From RGIG4140 sp045614025 (GTDB taxonomy: Bacteria; Pseudomonadota; Alphaproteobacteria; CAAHEQ01; UBA3637): a stretch of DNA of 64,000 nucleotides. Of the stretch, positions 32,974 through 41,974 are shown in pieces; within the stretch, counting starts at the first letter, position 1; every line of letters begins with the position of its first letter. The position numbers and the translations under genes are program-made. Below the pieces are notes generated by a model, which did no database searches, was not told the origin of the DNA, and worked only from the letters and a program-made list of their open reading frames with translations. The stretch is taken from contig JAZLCE010000038.1 of assembly GCA_045614025.1 (NCBI GenBank), forward strand, positions 33,153 through 97,152. Reading direction: 5' to 3'.

Positions 32974-33870
32974 CTATACACCAAAATATTTTAAAAAACA
33001 GGTTATAGTTGTATAAATCAGTCCTACATTTAACAAACAACCAAAAAAAACAAAAAAGCATTCCCACGAGCTCACTTTTGCATCTGGAATATTTTTTTCA
33101 GTTGCATAAAAAGAAATTGCCTTTTGATATTTAACAAACAAACAAATTGTTAAGGCAATCATCAACCAATAAAAAAGAACTGTCACCATTAATAAATTTA
33201 ATGGTAACAGTTCACCTTCTTGACCATTAAATTCAAACCCATATAATCCGGTTAAAAGAAAAACAAAGAAGGCAGAGCCAACTGGTTTTAAATCTTCTTT
33301 ATATCCCAAAGATTTCACCGAATAAGCAATGGCTTTAAATATATGAATTGATGTGAAAGATAACAAAATCGCTTGCCAAAAAGGATTTACGGGATCTTTT
33401 TGAAAATCTCTAACCGCCTTAATGTTTTTATATACCCAATACATCAAATAAAAACCACCTGTAATCAAAGATAAAAAAATCAGCCGCGCATTAGAAATAT
33501 TAAAATAAGGCGTTGTTTCATCTGGATTAAAACGGGCATACTTTTCTTTTTTATTCTTCAAAAAATTTATATAATAAGTATTAACGCGTATTGCTAAAAA
33601 TAATGACAATAAAACATATAGCAATAATCCTATATAATACCCATAAGTAAAAAACAATAAACTTAAAATAATATAGAAAATACTTTTATTGATTCCTAAA
33701 TAAAGATAGTAAAAAGGACCAAACAAAAAGGCCCAAGTATTCACCAATGACCCATCTATTAATTCTTCTTTTTTTTGTGGGGATATTTTAGGAATAAATT
33801 TAAAATCTTTAAACTTTTCTTGTGATGACCATTCAATATATTCATTTAAAAAGCGTTCATTTTCATTCAT
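32974..33870 (-). CDS. Membrane protein with DUF2628- and DUF4234-like regions
   Basis: The 298-residue protein has a short cytoplasmic start followed by a DUF2628-like part (NTWAFLFGPFYYLYLG, residues about 44-60) with membrane helices, and a DUF4234-like part (TGGFYLMYWVYKNIKAV, about 135-152) with further helices up to the C-terminus. Such proteins are small bacterial inner-membrane proteins of unknown role. The start is supported by AGGAG. It is convergent with the tRNA and shares its terminator. Confidence 0.75.
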   Translation of the reverse strand: MNENERFLNEYIEWSSQEKFKDFKFIPKISPQKKEELIDGSLVNTWAFLFGPFYYLYLGINKSIFYIILSLLFFTYGYYIGLLLYVLLSLFLAIRVNTYYINFLKNKKEKYARFNPDETTPYFNISNARLIFLSLITGGFYLMYWVYKNIKAVRDFQKDPVNPFWQAILLSFTSIHIFKAIAYSVKSLGYKEDLKPVGSAFFVFLLTGLYGFEFNGQEGELLPLNLLMVTVLFYWLMIALTICLFVKYQKAISFYATEKNIPDAKVSSWECFFVFFGCLLNVGLIYTTITCFLKYFGV

Positions 33871-33941
33871 AATAAACTCCTATTCAATTATATAAAACAT
33901 TAGGTCATTAAAAAATATTATTGTCAATACATTTAAAATCA

Positions 33942-33970
33942 TTGCAGATTCAATTCATTTTTGTTATAAC
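33942..33970 (+). promoter_or_regulatory. Sigma-70 promoter of the TSCPD gene
   Basis: TTGCAG at 33942-33947 and TATAAC at 33965-33970 have a 17-base spacer. The leader is short and carries AAAGGA before ATG 33994. Confidence 0.65.
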
Positions 33971-33993
33971 CATAAAAAACGAAAGGATACCTC

Positions 33994-34245
33994 ATGCAAC
34001 ATATTTCATATACCCCTCATGGCGTTTGCGCACAAAATATTAGTTTTGATATCAAAGATGGAAAAATTTTTAATTTAAAATTCATTGGTGGATGCATGGG
34101 AAATTTATGCGCCATTTCAAAATTGGTTGAAGGAAAAGAGGCAAAAGAAGTTGCCACCATTTTAAAGGGCAATGATTGTCGTGGCAAAGGAACTTCTTGC
34201 GCTGATCAATTGGCAAGAGCCATTGAGGAAGCTTTAAAAAAATAA
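33994..34245 (+). CDS. TSCPD domain protein (TIGR03905 type)
   Basis: The 83-residue protein matches the stand-alone TSCPD family: GVCAQNISFDI, then FIGGCMGNLCAISKLVEGK and a C-terminal GTSCADQLARAI motif. TSCPD modules also occur at the C-terminus of some vitamin B12-dependent ribonucleotide reductases, where the cysteines may bind metal or take part in redox. The role of the stand-alone form is unknown. The gene ends exactly where the convergent kinase-like gene ends, without overlap or terminator. Confidence 0.88.
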   Translation: MQHISYTPHGVCAQNISFDIKDGKIFNLKFIGGCMGNLCAISKLVEGKEAKEVATILKGNDCRGKGTSCADQLARAIEEALKK

Positions 34246-34734
34246 CTATTTATCTGTTTGATAAAAACAAGTTGGATACCCCTCTTCTTTTGTCATCGGT
34301 TCAAATCGTTTTAAACGATCTGAAAAAATTTCTTCATTAATCACAAATTGTGTTATATCTTTTTCAGTTCGTTTTAACGCCCTTTGTTTTGCAATTTCAA
34401 TATCACATTGAACCGCATGAAAAATAACATGCGGGGTTAAACTTTTTGCCCAATTATAATATTTTTTTCTGGTTTCTTTTTCCCAAAAACCATAATCCAT
34501 AATAACTGAATGGCCATTTAAAATTTCTTCTGCGGCAATCTTTTTAATTTTCTCATCAATAATATCAAAGCGCTCTTTTGAAAAATCCTCTGGATTTCGG
34601 CCATATTCTTTAATCATAAAATCATCATGCGTTAATAAAACAGCCGATTCTTCTTGTGCTATTTTTTTCGCAATACTGGTTTTGCCACAACCAATAAACC
34701 CATGCATAAGATGAATTGTCACTTCTTTTTTCAT
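34246..34734 (-). CDS. P-loop kinase-like ATPase (AAA_33/zeta-toxin-like fold)
   Basis: The 162-residue protein has a Walker A motif GFIGCGKTS near residue 13, a DD pair (LLTHDDFMI) in the position of a substrate-binding or catalytic Asp, SVIMDYGFW as a Walker B-like strand, and an Arg-rich lid (QRALKRTEK). It resembles small predicted kinases that phosphorylate nucleosides, sugars or antibiotics. The substrate is unknown. No antitoxin gene is adjacent, so a toxin role is not supported. The start is supported by AAGGAGG. Confidence 0.82.
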   Translation of the reverse strand: MKKEVTIHLMHGFIGCGKTSIAKKIAQEESAVLLTHDDFMIKEYGRNPEDFSKERFDIIDEKIKKIAAEEILNGHSVIMDYGFWEKETRKKYYNWAKSLTPHVIFHAVQCDIEIAKQRALKRTEKDITQFVINEEIFSDRLKRFEPMTKEEGYPTCFYQTDK

Positions 34735-34783
34735 AATTCCTCCTTTAGATATTTAAATATATATAAGAAAATATCAAACATCT

Positions 34784-34826
34784 ATAAAAAAAAGACCGAA
34801 AGAATTTTCTTTCAGCCTTTTTTTAT
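34784..34826 (-). terminator. Terminator after mlaC
   Basis: On the minus strand GGCTGAAAG pairs with CTTTCGGTC (two G-T pairs), followed by seven T. It ends the LOG-mlaA-mlaC transcript. Confidence 0.8.
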
Positions 34827-34837
34827 TTCAAATTCAA

Positions 34838-35434
34838 TTATTTTTTTGTGAATGAAAATGCTTCTGATTTTCTCTGCAATTCTTTTGTTAATGTGGATAA
34901 TTTTCCACCATTTTTATGTAAGAAGGCAACATATTCATTCCGATAACTTGTTACCATACTAACCCCTTCAATCACAATATCTGTAATTTTATAAGAGTTG
35001 GCAACTTTTTTGATACGCCACAAAACTTCGGCAGGTGGATTTCCTTCTACAACACTTGAAACAAAAAACTGGCCAGATTTTGCTTCTTGAATACCCGTGA
35101 AATTAATTTTTTGTCCTGTATAAAGGTTAAATTTATCTGCCCAAGACTTAGTTGCGAAATCAAGAAAAGCTTCTAAAAATTCTTGTTGTTCAGATGCAGA
35201 GGCTTTTTTCCAATAAACACCTGTCACATGCTTTCCAATTGTTTGAATATCCAAATCTTCTTTAAATCTATCATGAAAAATTTTAAGTTTTTCTTCATCA
35301 GAAATATTTGCACTTAAAACATCCACAATAATATCATCAGCTAACTTTTTTGTAAAATCAATTCCAGCTTGATCTGCTTTTACTGGCGATGCCATAAAAA
35401 ATAATGATAAAAACAATAACGTAATTTTTTTCAT
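34838..35434 (-). CDS. mlaC: Periplasmic phospholipid-binding protein MlaC
   Basis: The 198-residue protein has a signal peptide (cleavage near VKA, residue 20) and the MlaC/Ttg2D fold. Signatures are FHDRFKEDLDIQTIGKHVTG, then the FLDFATKSWADKF helix, VLWRIKKVANSYKITDIVIEGVSM, and a C-terminal tail. MlaC carries phospholipid across the periplasm between the MlaA-porin complex and the inner-membrane MlaFEDB complex, keeping the outer leaflet asymmetric. It follows mlaA by 16 bases. MlaFEDB genes are not in the window. Confidence 0.95.
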   Translation of the reverse strand: MKKITLLFLSLFFMASPVKADQAGIDFTKKLADDIIVDVLSANISDEEKLKIFHDRFKEDLDIQTIGKHVTGVYWKKASASEQQEFLEAFLDFATKSWADKFNLYTGQKINFTGIQEAKSGQFFVSSVVEGNPPAEVLWRIKKVANSYKITDIVIEGVSMVTSYRNEYVAFLHKNGGKLSTLTKELQRKSEAFSFTKK

Positions 35435-35450
35435 TTTGATACTCTACTCC

Positions 35451-36221
35451 TTACTCCTCATCATCAAAATCAAAATCATATGCTAACGGCTCTTTTTCAT
35501 CCACTGTATCTAAAGCTTTATCAATTTTCTTTTCTCTATTTTGACGATACATGCTACGCACCGTTGCATATAAATCAGTTGTTCCTTTTTCTAAACTTTC
35601 CATAAACTCAATGCTTTTTTCGCGTTTTTGAACAGAATCTAAAGCAATAATTCCATATCGAACTGCAGGTTCATGAATCACACTGAGCTCAGCCGTTGTA
35701 AGCGCCATGTTAAGCCCAGCTCCAATTGTATCTCTTGGATTTGAAGGACCTAAAACTGGCCACACAATATAAGGTTCACTCTTTTCCCAACCCCAAACAG
35801 CTAATGTTTCACCAAAATCACTGGTGTAAACAGGAATATCCATATCAGAAGCAACATCAAAAAGACCACCAAGCCCTAACAATGTATTTGCCAAAAAGCG
35901 CCTTGAAATATCATAAGCTTCTTCACCTTTTCCTTGCAATAAAGAATTCACCAAATATCCTGGTTGCTTAATGTTATTAAAAACATTTGAAACACCTTGG
36001 CGAACAAATGTTGGAGTAACAGCGCGATATCCTTTTGCAATTGGTTCTAAAATAGCCGTATCTAACAATAAATTTGTTTCAAACATAACCCTATTAAATG
36101 GTTCAAGAGGGTCATTAGCTTCTTCATATGCTTTTAAAGCAATAGGATCTGTTGGCTTAATCGCACACCCAGAAACAAATAAAAGAGCACAAGAAATCAA
36201 AACAATTGATTGTTTTTTCAT
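35451..36221 (-). CDS. mlaA: Outer-membrane lipoprotein MlaA (VacJ)
   Basis: The protein has about 256 residues, with a lipobox VSGC, then the family start NDPLEPFNRVMFETN, KGYRAVTPTFVRQGVSNVFNNI, and DFGETLAVWGWEKSEPYIVWPVLGPSNPRD. MlaA removes misplaced phospholipid from the outer leaflet and hands it to MlaC. The ATG at 36221 is preferred over the GTG at 36227 because AAGGAG has better spacing. Glu/Asp-rich residues close the C-terminus (DEKEPLAYDFDFDDEE). It is 13 bases downstream of the LOG gene. Confidence 0.96.
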   Translation of the reverse strand: MKKQSIVLISCALLFVSGCAIKPTDPIALKAYEEANDPLEPFNRVMFETNLLLDTAILEPIAKGYRAVTPTFVRQGVSNVFNNIKQPGYLVNSLLQGKGEEAYDISRRFLANTLLGLGGLFDVASDMDIPVYTSDFGETLAVWGWEKSEPYIVWPVLGPSNPRDTIGAGLNMALTTAELSVIHEPAVRYGIIALDSVQKREKSIEFMESLEKGTTDLYATVRSMYRQNREKKIDKALDTVDEKEPLAYDFDFDDEE

Positions 36222-36234
36222 CAACACATTCTCC

Positions 36235-36822
36235 TTATGATTGTTCCGCTTGTTTTGCCATTAAAAGCTGATGTTCAATTTCAGGCAAAACTTCATCAAC
36301 AGATCTAACAAAAGTGAGCAACTTTATTTGATGAGGTTTCACAAACCCTTCTCCAACCATTTCATATAAAAATTGTTGTAAGGTATTATAAAATCCATCA
36401 ATGTTCACAACGATAATTGGAGAAGTAATAATACCAAGCTGTCTTAAAGTTAACACTTCAAAAAGCTCATCCATTGTTCCAAACCCACCAGGTAAAATTG
36501 CAATAGCATCCGCTTGATCCACCATTGAAACTTTGCGTTTTGCCATTTGATCCCAAACTTCAAATTCAGCTGCTTTTTTTGCAATTTCTGCTGGTTTTTC
36601 AATATCATAAAGCTCCCTAATCGTTGCACCGATCACATAACCATTCTCTGAAAATGCCCCATCAGCAACAGCGCCCATCAACCCAGTTGTCCCGGCGCCA
36701 TAAATTAATTTAATTTCTCGACGAGCCAAAATTTCGCCCAAACGATGAGCTTCTTGCATATAAACGGCTTTTCTGCCAGAGCTACCCCCACAAAAAACAG
36801 CCACAGAATTTAAATTCAACAT
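36235..36822 (-). CDS. LOG-family (TIGR00730) nucleotide phosphoribohydrolase
   Basis: The 195-residue Rossmann-like protein starts with SVAVFCGGSSG and has GAGTTGLMGAVADGA, the R-x-x-M stretch (MAKRKVSMVDQADA) and the LOG hallmark PGGFGTMDELFE. Family members cleave nucleoside 5'-monophosphates such as AMP or cytokinin ribotides to the free base and ribose 5-phosphate. It is the first gene of an operon with mlaA and mlaC; the functional reason for that link is not evident. An AAGGA site precedes the ATG. Confidence 0.93.
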   Translation of the reverse strand: MLNLNSVAVFCGGSSGRKAVYMQEAHRLGEILARREIKLIYGAGTTGLMGAVADGAFSENGYVIGATIRELYDIEKPAEIAKKAAEFEVWDQMAKRKVSMVDQADAIAILPGGFGTMDELFEVLTLRQLGIITSPIIVVNIDGFYNTLQQFLYEMVGEGFVKPHQIKLLTFVRSVDEVLPEIEHQLLMAKQAEQS

Positions 36823-36849
36823 GTTTTTCCTTGATTTAAAAATATTTAC

Positions 36850-36877
36850 TTGTTACTTTAAAGAATATATGTATAAT
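36850..36877 (+). promoter_or_regulatory. Sigma-70 promoter of the secreted protein/Clp-like/mutY operon
   Basis: TTGTTA at 36850-36855 and TATAAT at 36872-36877 have a 16-base spacer. The leader to ATG 36912 carries AGGGGG. Confidence 0.72.
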
Positions 36878-36911
36878 AAGAAAAGGTCAAGACAAATCTA
36901 GGGGGTCAGAT

Positions 36912-38048
36912 ATGAAAATAGCGTTTTTTTGTTTAAGTCTTCTCTTTTTAAGTTCAACAGCCATGGCAGGCGAAGTTGTGCCTCTCTTTGATGAAATACC
37001 CTCCTTTAAAAAAGAAGAGGTTAGATCTTCAAAAAAAGAAAATGATTCTTTGTTTGATTTAACCACACCGGATTCGACCCAAAGTGCACCAAAAGAAGTT
37101 AAATCGCAAAAAAAACAATCAAATATAAATTCAAAAAAACCAAATTTAGGAAGACATGCAACCCCTATTCAGTCTTTACGCTTAACACCAATTCCTGATC
37201 TTAGAATCGATTTAGACCCTTCTATTAAACAAGCCGTACAAGAAAAGAAGTTTGAAGAAAAATTACTTGACGATAAAGATATTTTAAGACGTGACACGCC
37301 TTTAAATATGACAGAATCCAAAGAAGATGAACTTTCCCGTTTAATCGCCTCAAGAAGACAAAAAGGGCAAACTGGAAGATATGAATCACCTTTAGGAAAA
37401 AGACATGATGCCAATGGTTTTTTACTTGCTGGTGTTGGTCTTGGAATGAATACGGTTGAAGTCGAAGATATTTTAACTGATCAAGGATATATCTTAACAA
37501 GAGTTGATGAAACGCTCCCACCAGCTTTATCCATCGCTTATGAAAAAGATTGTCGCTTAACAAAAAAATTATATGTTATTTCTGATATTAAAAACTGCAT
37601 TTTTGATAGATCAAAAGAGGAAGAAACGCGTTATATCAAGCAAATGACATTTGAAAGAGCTGATACAAGAGAAACCATGGTTATTAATTTCACATCTCTT
37701 GCAACAGAAAATATTGCCTATCGTGTTTTTTATCAAAATAAAGGGGATGCTTCTTTAAATACAAGCGCTCGAAATATGAAGATTAAAAAGGATCGCCAAA
37801 ATGAATTTTGGGATTTAGTCTTCACTGTTTATGGTCTTCCAGATGATAGCGACAAGCTGATTTGGGGAAATGAAAAAACATCTTATTTGCATGCCAAAAT
37901 GATGGGATCTGCATATGATGCATATTTGGTTTTAGAAAGCAATGACCTTCAAAATGAAGATTATTTCAAATGGGAAGATTCTCTTGCTGAAATGAAAACA
38001 ATTAAAACATTTAACTTTGTTTCCGAAGATGATAACTTTGGTGAATAG
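36912..38048 (+). CDS. Secreted protein of unknown function, operon partner of Clp-like ATPase
   Basis: The 378-residue protein has a clear signal peptide (cleavage after AMA, residue 19). A disordered Lys/Ser/Pro-rich region runs to about residue 160. A conserved-looking C-terminal domain begins near NGFLLAGVGLGMNTVEVEDIL, a pattern (G-x-x-L-G-M-x-x-x-x-V-x-x-x-L) resembling small periplasmic repeat modules. A Cys pair (DCRLTKK and KNCIFD) may form a disulfide. No named family is recognised. It is followed after 9 bases by a cytoplasmic AAA+ protein, an unusual pairing. Confidence 0.75.
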   Translation: MKIAFFCLSLLFLSSTAMAGEVVPLFDEIPSFKKEEVRSSKKENDSLFDLTTPDSTQSAPKEVKSQKKQSNINSKKPNLGRHATPIQSLRLTPIPDLRIDLDPSIKQAVQEKKFEEKLLDDKDILRRDTPLNMTESKEDELSRLIASRRQKGQTGRYESPLGKRHDANGFLLAGVGLGMNTVEVEDILTDQGYILTRVDETLPPALSIAYEKDCRLTKKLYVISDIKNCIFDRSKEEETRYIKQMTFERADTRETMVINFTSLATENIAYRVFYQNKGDASLNTSARNMKIKKDRQNEFWDLVFTVYGLPDDSDKLIWGNEKTSYLHAKMMGSAYDAYLVLESNDLQNEDYFKWEDSLAEMKTIKTFNFVSEDDNFGE

Positions 38049-38057
38049 AGGGCGCTC

Positions 38058-40268
38058 ATGTCATTAAGAATTGAAGAGTATCTCATCAATTATACCAATC
38101 AAGCAAGAAAAAATGAAATCGGACATTTAATCGGTCGCGAAAAAGAACTGGAACGACTGGTTCACGTTTTACTTAAAAATAAGAAAAATAATCCTGTTGT
38201 GGTTGGAACAAATGGTATTGGGAAAACCGCTCTTTTAGAAGGACTTATCGCCTTCATGGCTTCAGAAGATGCCCCAGACTTTTTGCAGGCCAAGCAAGTT
38301 GTTGGTATTGATATTGCAAAAGTGATGATGGCAACATCTAATGAAACCGAATATGCTGATCTTGTTAAAAAAGTGATGCAATACATAAAAGAATCAGAAG
38401 GTGAATTAATCTTATATCTTCAAGATATTTCTTTATTGGTTCAAATGGATACGGCGCCTGAAAACAAAGAGCCAGCCAAATTTTTAAAACTTTGTTTATT
38501 AAATGGAACCATTAATTGCTTGATTGAAGCTGAAACAACCACATTTGTTAGCTATATGGAAAAAGACAATCAAGTTATGAATGCTGTTCAGCGACTTTTG
38601 TTAGAAGAACCATCACTTAATGAAAGCATTGAAATTGTTAGGGAACTAAAAACAACTTTTGAAAATCATTATAATGTTCAAATTCCAAATGAAACAGTGA
38701 CTGCTGCTTGCCAGTTAGCTCATCGCTATGTTAAACAACGCGCCTTCCCTTCTAAAGCATTAGATTTATTAGATGATGCAGCTTCTTTATTGATGATTGA
38801 TATTGCTAAAGGCGAATTAGATGAAGAAAATAATGTGTTAACTGTTGATTTTTGCAATCGAATTATTTCTTCATGGACCGGCATCCCAGTTGAAAAAGTT
38901 GATGCTGAAGATAAACAACGTTTAGCCAATGCTGAAATTTACTTAAAACAACGCGTTGTTGGGCAAGATAATGCCGTTGTTGTGGTTGCAAACGCATTAC
39001 GAAGAGCCAGATCTGGTTTGCAAGATCCAAACAGACCTATTGGTTCATTTCTTTTTATCGGGACAACAGGTGTTGGTAAAACAGAGCTAGCCAAATCTTT
39101 AGCTGACTTTATGTTTAATGATGAAACAGCCCTTCTTCGCCTTGATATGAGCGAATATATGGAGCGCACCTCTGTTGCAAGAATGATTGGTCCTCCTCCA
39201 GGAACTCCTGGATTTGAGGCAGGTGGATTGCTTACAGAATCTGTAAGATTAAAACCATTTCAAGTTGTTTTATTTGACGAAATTGAAAAAGCTCATTTAG
39301 ATATTTTAAACTTAATGTTGCAACTTCTTGATGAAGGCCGTTTAACAGATAGTAAAGGTGTAACTGTTGATTTTAGGAATACAATCATCATCTTAACATC
39401 AAACGTTGGTGCAAATTTACCAAGCTATCAACGTGTGGAAAAATTAAGCGAATATTTTAGACCGGAATTTTTAAACCGTTTAGATGATATCGTTTCTTTC
39501 CACCAACTTAATGAAGAACATTTGCGCGTTATTGTTGATATCCATCTCAATAAACTTTTAAAAAGAGCAAAAGCCATTGGGTATAATGTTATTGTTACAG
39601 ATTTAGCAAAAAATTGGTTTGTTGATGAAGTATTCACTTCAAAATTTGGGGTTCGTGCTTTAAAACGACTTATTCAAAATCAAGTTGAAAACCCTCTTTC
39701 ATTCTTGATTATGCAAGAAAAAATCAAACCTGGACAAGATATCTATTTAAACGTTGATAAAACAGGACGAAAACTTCAAATTTATTCAAAATCAAAAAAG
39801 AAAGCGGAACAAGAATCTGAAAAAAGTTTGCCACTAGAAGATCCCTTAAAAGAAGATAATACTCCATTAATACCTGAACATAAAGAAGATCTTCAAAAAG
39901 AGCAACCAGATATTGAGGAAGAAGATTATTTTTCAGAAAAAATTCCTTCCCCTACTCCACTTTTTCAAGAAAAAGAAAACATTGAAGAAACGTTAGAAGA
40001 CGCACCATCTTCTCATAATTCAAAAAATCAATCTGAATCTGATGAAGAAACATCTTCTGATTTATGGGAAAATGAAAAATCTTTATTTAATAATCTTAAC
40101 GATCAGGAAGATGATGAAGATCAAGAGGATACTGACGAACTATTTAATCCTTCGGCAGATACCTTGACCCCTCAAACAAAAAATAGGCTTCTAAAAGATA
40201 TTCAAAATGAGATTCTTTCATTGACTGAATCAAAAAATCAAGATAAACTTAATCTTGATGAAGAATAA
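38058..40268 (+). CDS. Divergent ClpA/ClpB-like AAA+ protein with acidic tail
   Basis: The 736-residue protein begins directly with the first AAA+ domain; the usual Clp N-domain is absent. Domain 1 keeps Walker A (GTNGIGKT, residues 50-57), but its Walker B acidic pair reads Gln-Asp (residues 122-123) and the arginine-finger segment has no Arg. Domain 2 is intact, with Walker A GTTGVGKT near 335, Walker B LFDEIEK, arginine finger FRPEFLNR and sensor 2 GVRALKR. There is no ClpB middle domain and no ClpP-binding IGL/IGF loop, and the pore-loop GYVG is replaced by GTPG. Residues about 580-736 form an acidic, Ser-rich tail. It is probably a specialised remodelling ATPase, not a protease partner. 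Confidence 0.85.
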   Translation: MSLRIEEYLINYTNQARKNEIGHLIGREKELERLVHVLLKNKKNNPVVVGTNGIGKTALLEGLIAFMASEDAPDFLQAKQVVGIDIAKVMMATSNETEYADLVKKVMQYIKESEGELILYLQDISLLVQMDTAPENKEPAKFLKLCLLNGTINCLIEAETTTFVSYMEKDNQVMNAVQRLLLEEPSLNESIEIVRELKTTFENHYNVQIPNETVTAACQLAHRYVKQRAFPSKALDLLDDAASLLMIDIAKGELDEENNVLTVDFCNRIISSWTGIPVEKVDAEDKQRLANAEIYLKQRVVGQDNAVVVVANALRRARSGLQDPNRPIGSFLFIGTTGVGKTELAKSLADFMFNDETALLRLDMSEYMERTSVARMIGPPPGTPGFEAGGLLTESVRLKPFQVVLFDEIEKAHLDILNLMLQLLDEGRLTDSKGVTVDFRNTIIILTSNVGANLPSYQRVEKLSEYFRPEFLNRLDDIVSFHQLNEEHLRVIVDIHLNKLLKRAKAIGYNVIVTDLAKNWFVDEVFTSKFGVRALKRLIQNQVENPLSFLIMQEKIKPGQDIYLNVDKTGRKLQIYSKSKKKAEQESEKSLPLEDPLKEDNTPLIPEHKEDLQKEQPDIEEEDYFSEKIPSPTPLFQEKENIEETLEDAPSSHNSKNQSESDEETSSDLWENEKSLFNNLNDQEDDEDQEDTDELFNPSADTLTPQTKNRLLKDIQNEILSLTESKNQDKLNLDEE

Positions 40269-41253
40269 TAAAGAACTCTCAACTGAATTGATCCACTGGT
40301 ATCATCAAAATGCAAGACGGCTTCCATGGCGCACAATTGGTGGCGCGCATTTTGACCCCTATCAAGTTTGGATCAGTGAAATTATGTTGCAACAAACAAC
40401 AGTTAAAACTGTTATAGATTATTTTGAAAAGTGGATGAAGCGTTTCCCAACGCTTGACTCTTTAGCAAATGCTCATATTGAAGAAGTTCTTCTTTATTGG
40501 CAAGGACTTGGATATTATACGAGAGCCAGAAAAATTCACGAATGCGCCAAAGTTTTGTTAGAACAATATCAAGGAACATTTCCAAGAGAAAGAGAAAAAC
40601 TTTTAAAACTTCCAGGAATTGGACCATATAGCGCTTCAAGCATTTTAGCATTTGCCTTTAATCAAAAAGAAACCGTAATGGATGGAAATGTTATTCGTGT
40701 AATTTCTAGACTTTATGGGATTGAAACTGAAATTGATAAAAACAAAATTTTTGAACTTGCTAGCCATTTAACAGATGATGAATCTCCTGCCGATTATGCT
40801 TCTGCCATTATGGATTTAGGTGCAACAATTTGCACACCACAAAGCCCAAAATGTTTGCTTTGTCCATGGCAAAAGTTTTGCATTGCTAATAAAAAGAATA
40901 TCCAAGATAAAATACCTTATATTAAAAAACCTGAAAAAAAACGTTTTGAAGGCTATGTGCATTTAATTCAAAATAAGAAAGGCGATTTTTTAATTAGGAA
41001 AAGGGAAGAAAAAGGTCTTCTTCATGGCTTATATGAATTTCCATGGACAAAAGAAAAAAATATTTTGTTTGAAAGCAACTGGAACGATATGGACAAAACT
41101 GTTTCCCATACTTTTACCCATTTTCATTTAACACTTCATTTAATTCAAACTTATTCAGATGCCACTCCCATAAATGGACTATTTGTTTCAAAAGAAGAAT
41201 TTTCAAAATTCCCATTTTCAACATTAATGAAAAAAGTGATTCATCAGATATAA
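40258..41253 (+). CDS. mutY: A/G-specific adenine glycosylase MutY
   Basis: The 331-residue DNA repair enzyme removes adenine mispaired with 8-oxoguanine. It shows the helix-hairpin-helix LPGIGPYSASSI with the catalytic Asp region VMDGNVIRVISRL. The iron-sulfur cluster cysteines are C-T-P-Q-S-P-K-C-L-L-C-P-W-Q-K-F-C. A C-terminal NUDIX-like domain (VSHTFTHFHLTLHL) recognises 8-oxoG. The start at ATG 40258 overlaps the end of the Clp-like gene by 11 bases, so it is translationally coupled to it. Confidence 0.96.
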   Translation: MKNNKELSTELIHWYHQNARRLPWRTIGGAHFDPYQVWISEIMLQQTTVKTVIDYFEKWMKRFPTLDSLANAHIEEVLLYWQGLGYYTRARKIHECAKVLLEQYQGTFPREREKLLKLPGIGPYSASSILAFAFNQKETVMDGNVIRVISRLYGIETEIDKNKIFELASHLTDDESPADYASAIMDLGATICTPQSPKCLLCPWQKFCIANKKNIQDKIPYIKKPEKKRFEGYVHLIQNKKGDFLIRKREEKGLLHGLYEFPWTKEKNILFESNWNDMDKTVSHTFTHFHLTLHLIQTYSDATPINGLFVSKEEFSKFPFSTLMKKVIHQI

Positions 41254-41255
41254 AA

Positions 41256-41284
41256 TTGACAATAAAAAAAATTTTTGTTACTTT
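41256..41284 (+). promoter_or_regulatory. Possible promoter upstream of the GNAT gene
   Basis: A perfect -35 box TTGACA lies at 41256-41261. The best -10 at 17-base spacing is TACTTT (41279-41284), which is weak. Tentative. Confidence 0.4.
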
Positions 41285-41311
41285 ATTTTTTTAATAAAAG
41301 AATGGGTTTAT

Positions 41312-41974
41312 ATGTTTTCAATCAAAGAAAAAAATTTTTTAATCAGAGAGTTTTCAGAACAAGATTTTAAAGATCTTTATGTTATTGCTAATAACATTAA
41401 TCAACAAGCGCATCAAAACAAAGAATTTCAACCATTCTATGCTTTTAATGTATCTGTTGAAGATAAATCTTATAAAGAAAAACTCTCTCAAAAAACAATT
41501 GATTTTATTAATAAAGCAATTAACGAAAAAAACGCTCAACCACGCTCAACATATCGTTTGGCTCTTTGCTTACCAAACAATGAATTAATTGGAAATATCA
41601 CTCTAGATATGATTCCAACTCAAGACAAAGAAGGAAAACTTATCTATGGTGATTTAGGATACTTCATTGATCCAAAACATGGGCGCAATGGCCTTATGAG
41701 CCAAGCTCTTGAAAAAGTTCTTAATAAATATTTTCGTTATCATAACACAATGGACTTAACCATTCATCCTGAAAATATTCATTCCCTTAGATTAATGCAA
41801 CGCTTTCATGCTCAAATTATTGGAATTAAAATCAAAACTGATTATCAAGGAGAACCTCGGCTTCTTTTAAGTCTATCCAAAAAAGATTTTTTATCAAGAC
41901 CCCGACTTATTTGTCCGCATAAAAAAACAATTTCTATTCTAAGTGCCCAACGTGAAAGAGAAAAAAATGTTTAG
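41312..41974 (+). CDS. GNAT N-acetyltransferase, RimJ/RimL type
   Basis: The 220-residue protein opens with the RimJ-like FLIREFSEQDFKDLY and has the substrate/acetyl-CoA binding region DLGYFIDPKHGRNGLMSQALEKVL, and DLTIHPENIHSLRLMQRF, where Asn and Ser precede the final helix as in ribosomal-protein-type acetyltransferases. It transfers an acetyl group from acetyl-CoA to an amine, probably a protein N-terminus or small molecule. Its last 8 bases overlap the next gene, a VanX-like dipeptidase, and an MFS carrier follows. Confidence 0.87.
   Translation: MFSIKEKNFLIREFSEQDFKDLYVIANNINQQAHQNKEFQPFYAFNVSVEDKSYKEKLSQKTIDFINKAINEKNAQPRSTYRLALCLPNNELIGNITLDMIPTQDKEGKLIYGDLGYFIDPKHGRNGLMSQALEKVLNKYFRYHNTMDLTIHPENIHSLRLMQRFHAQIIGIKIKTDYQGEPRLLLSLSKKDFLSRPRLICPHKKTISILSAQREREKNV

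Noticed and set aside
34246..34734. Toxin of a zeta-type toxin-antitoxin pair
   Set aside because: The fold is compatible, but no small antitoxin gene lies upstream, and the neighbouring TSCPD gene is convergent, not co-transcribed.
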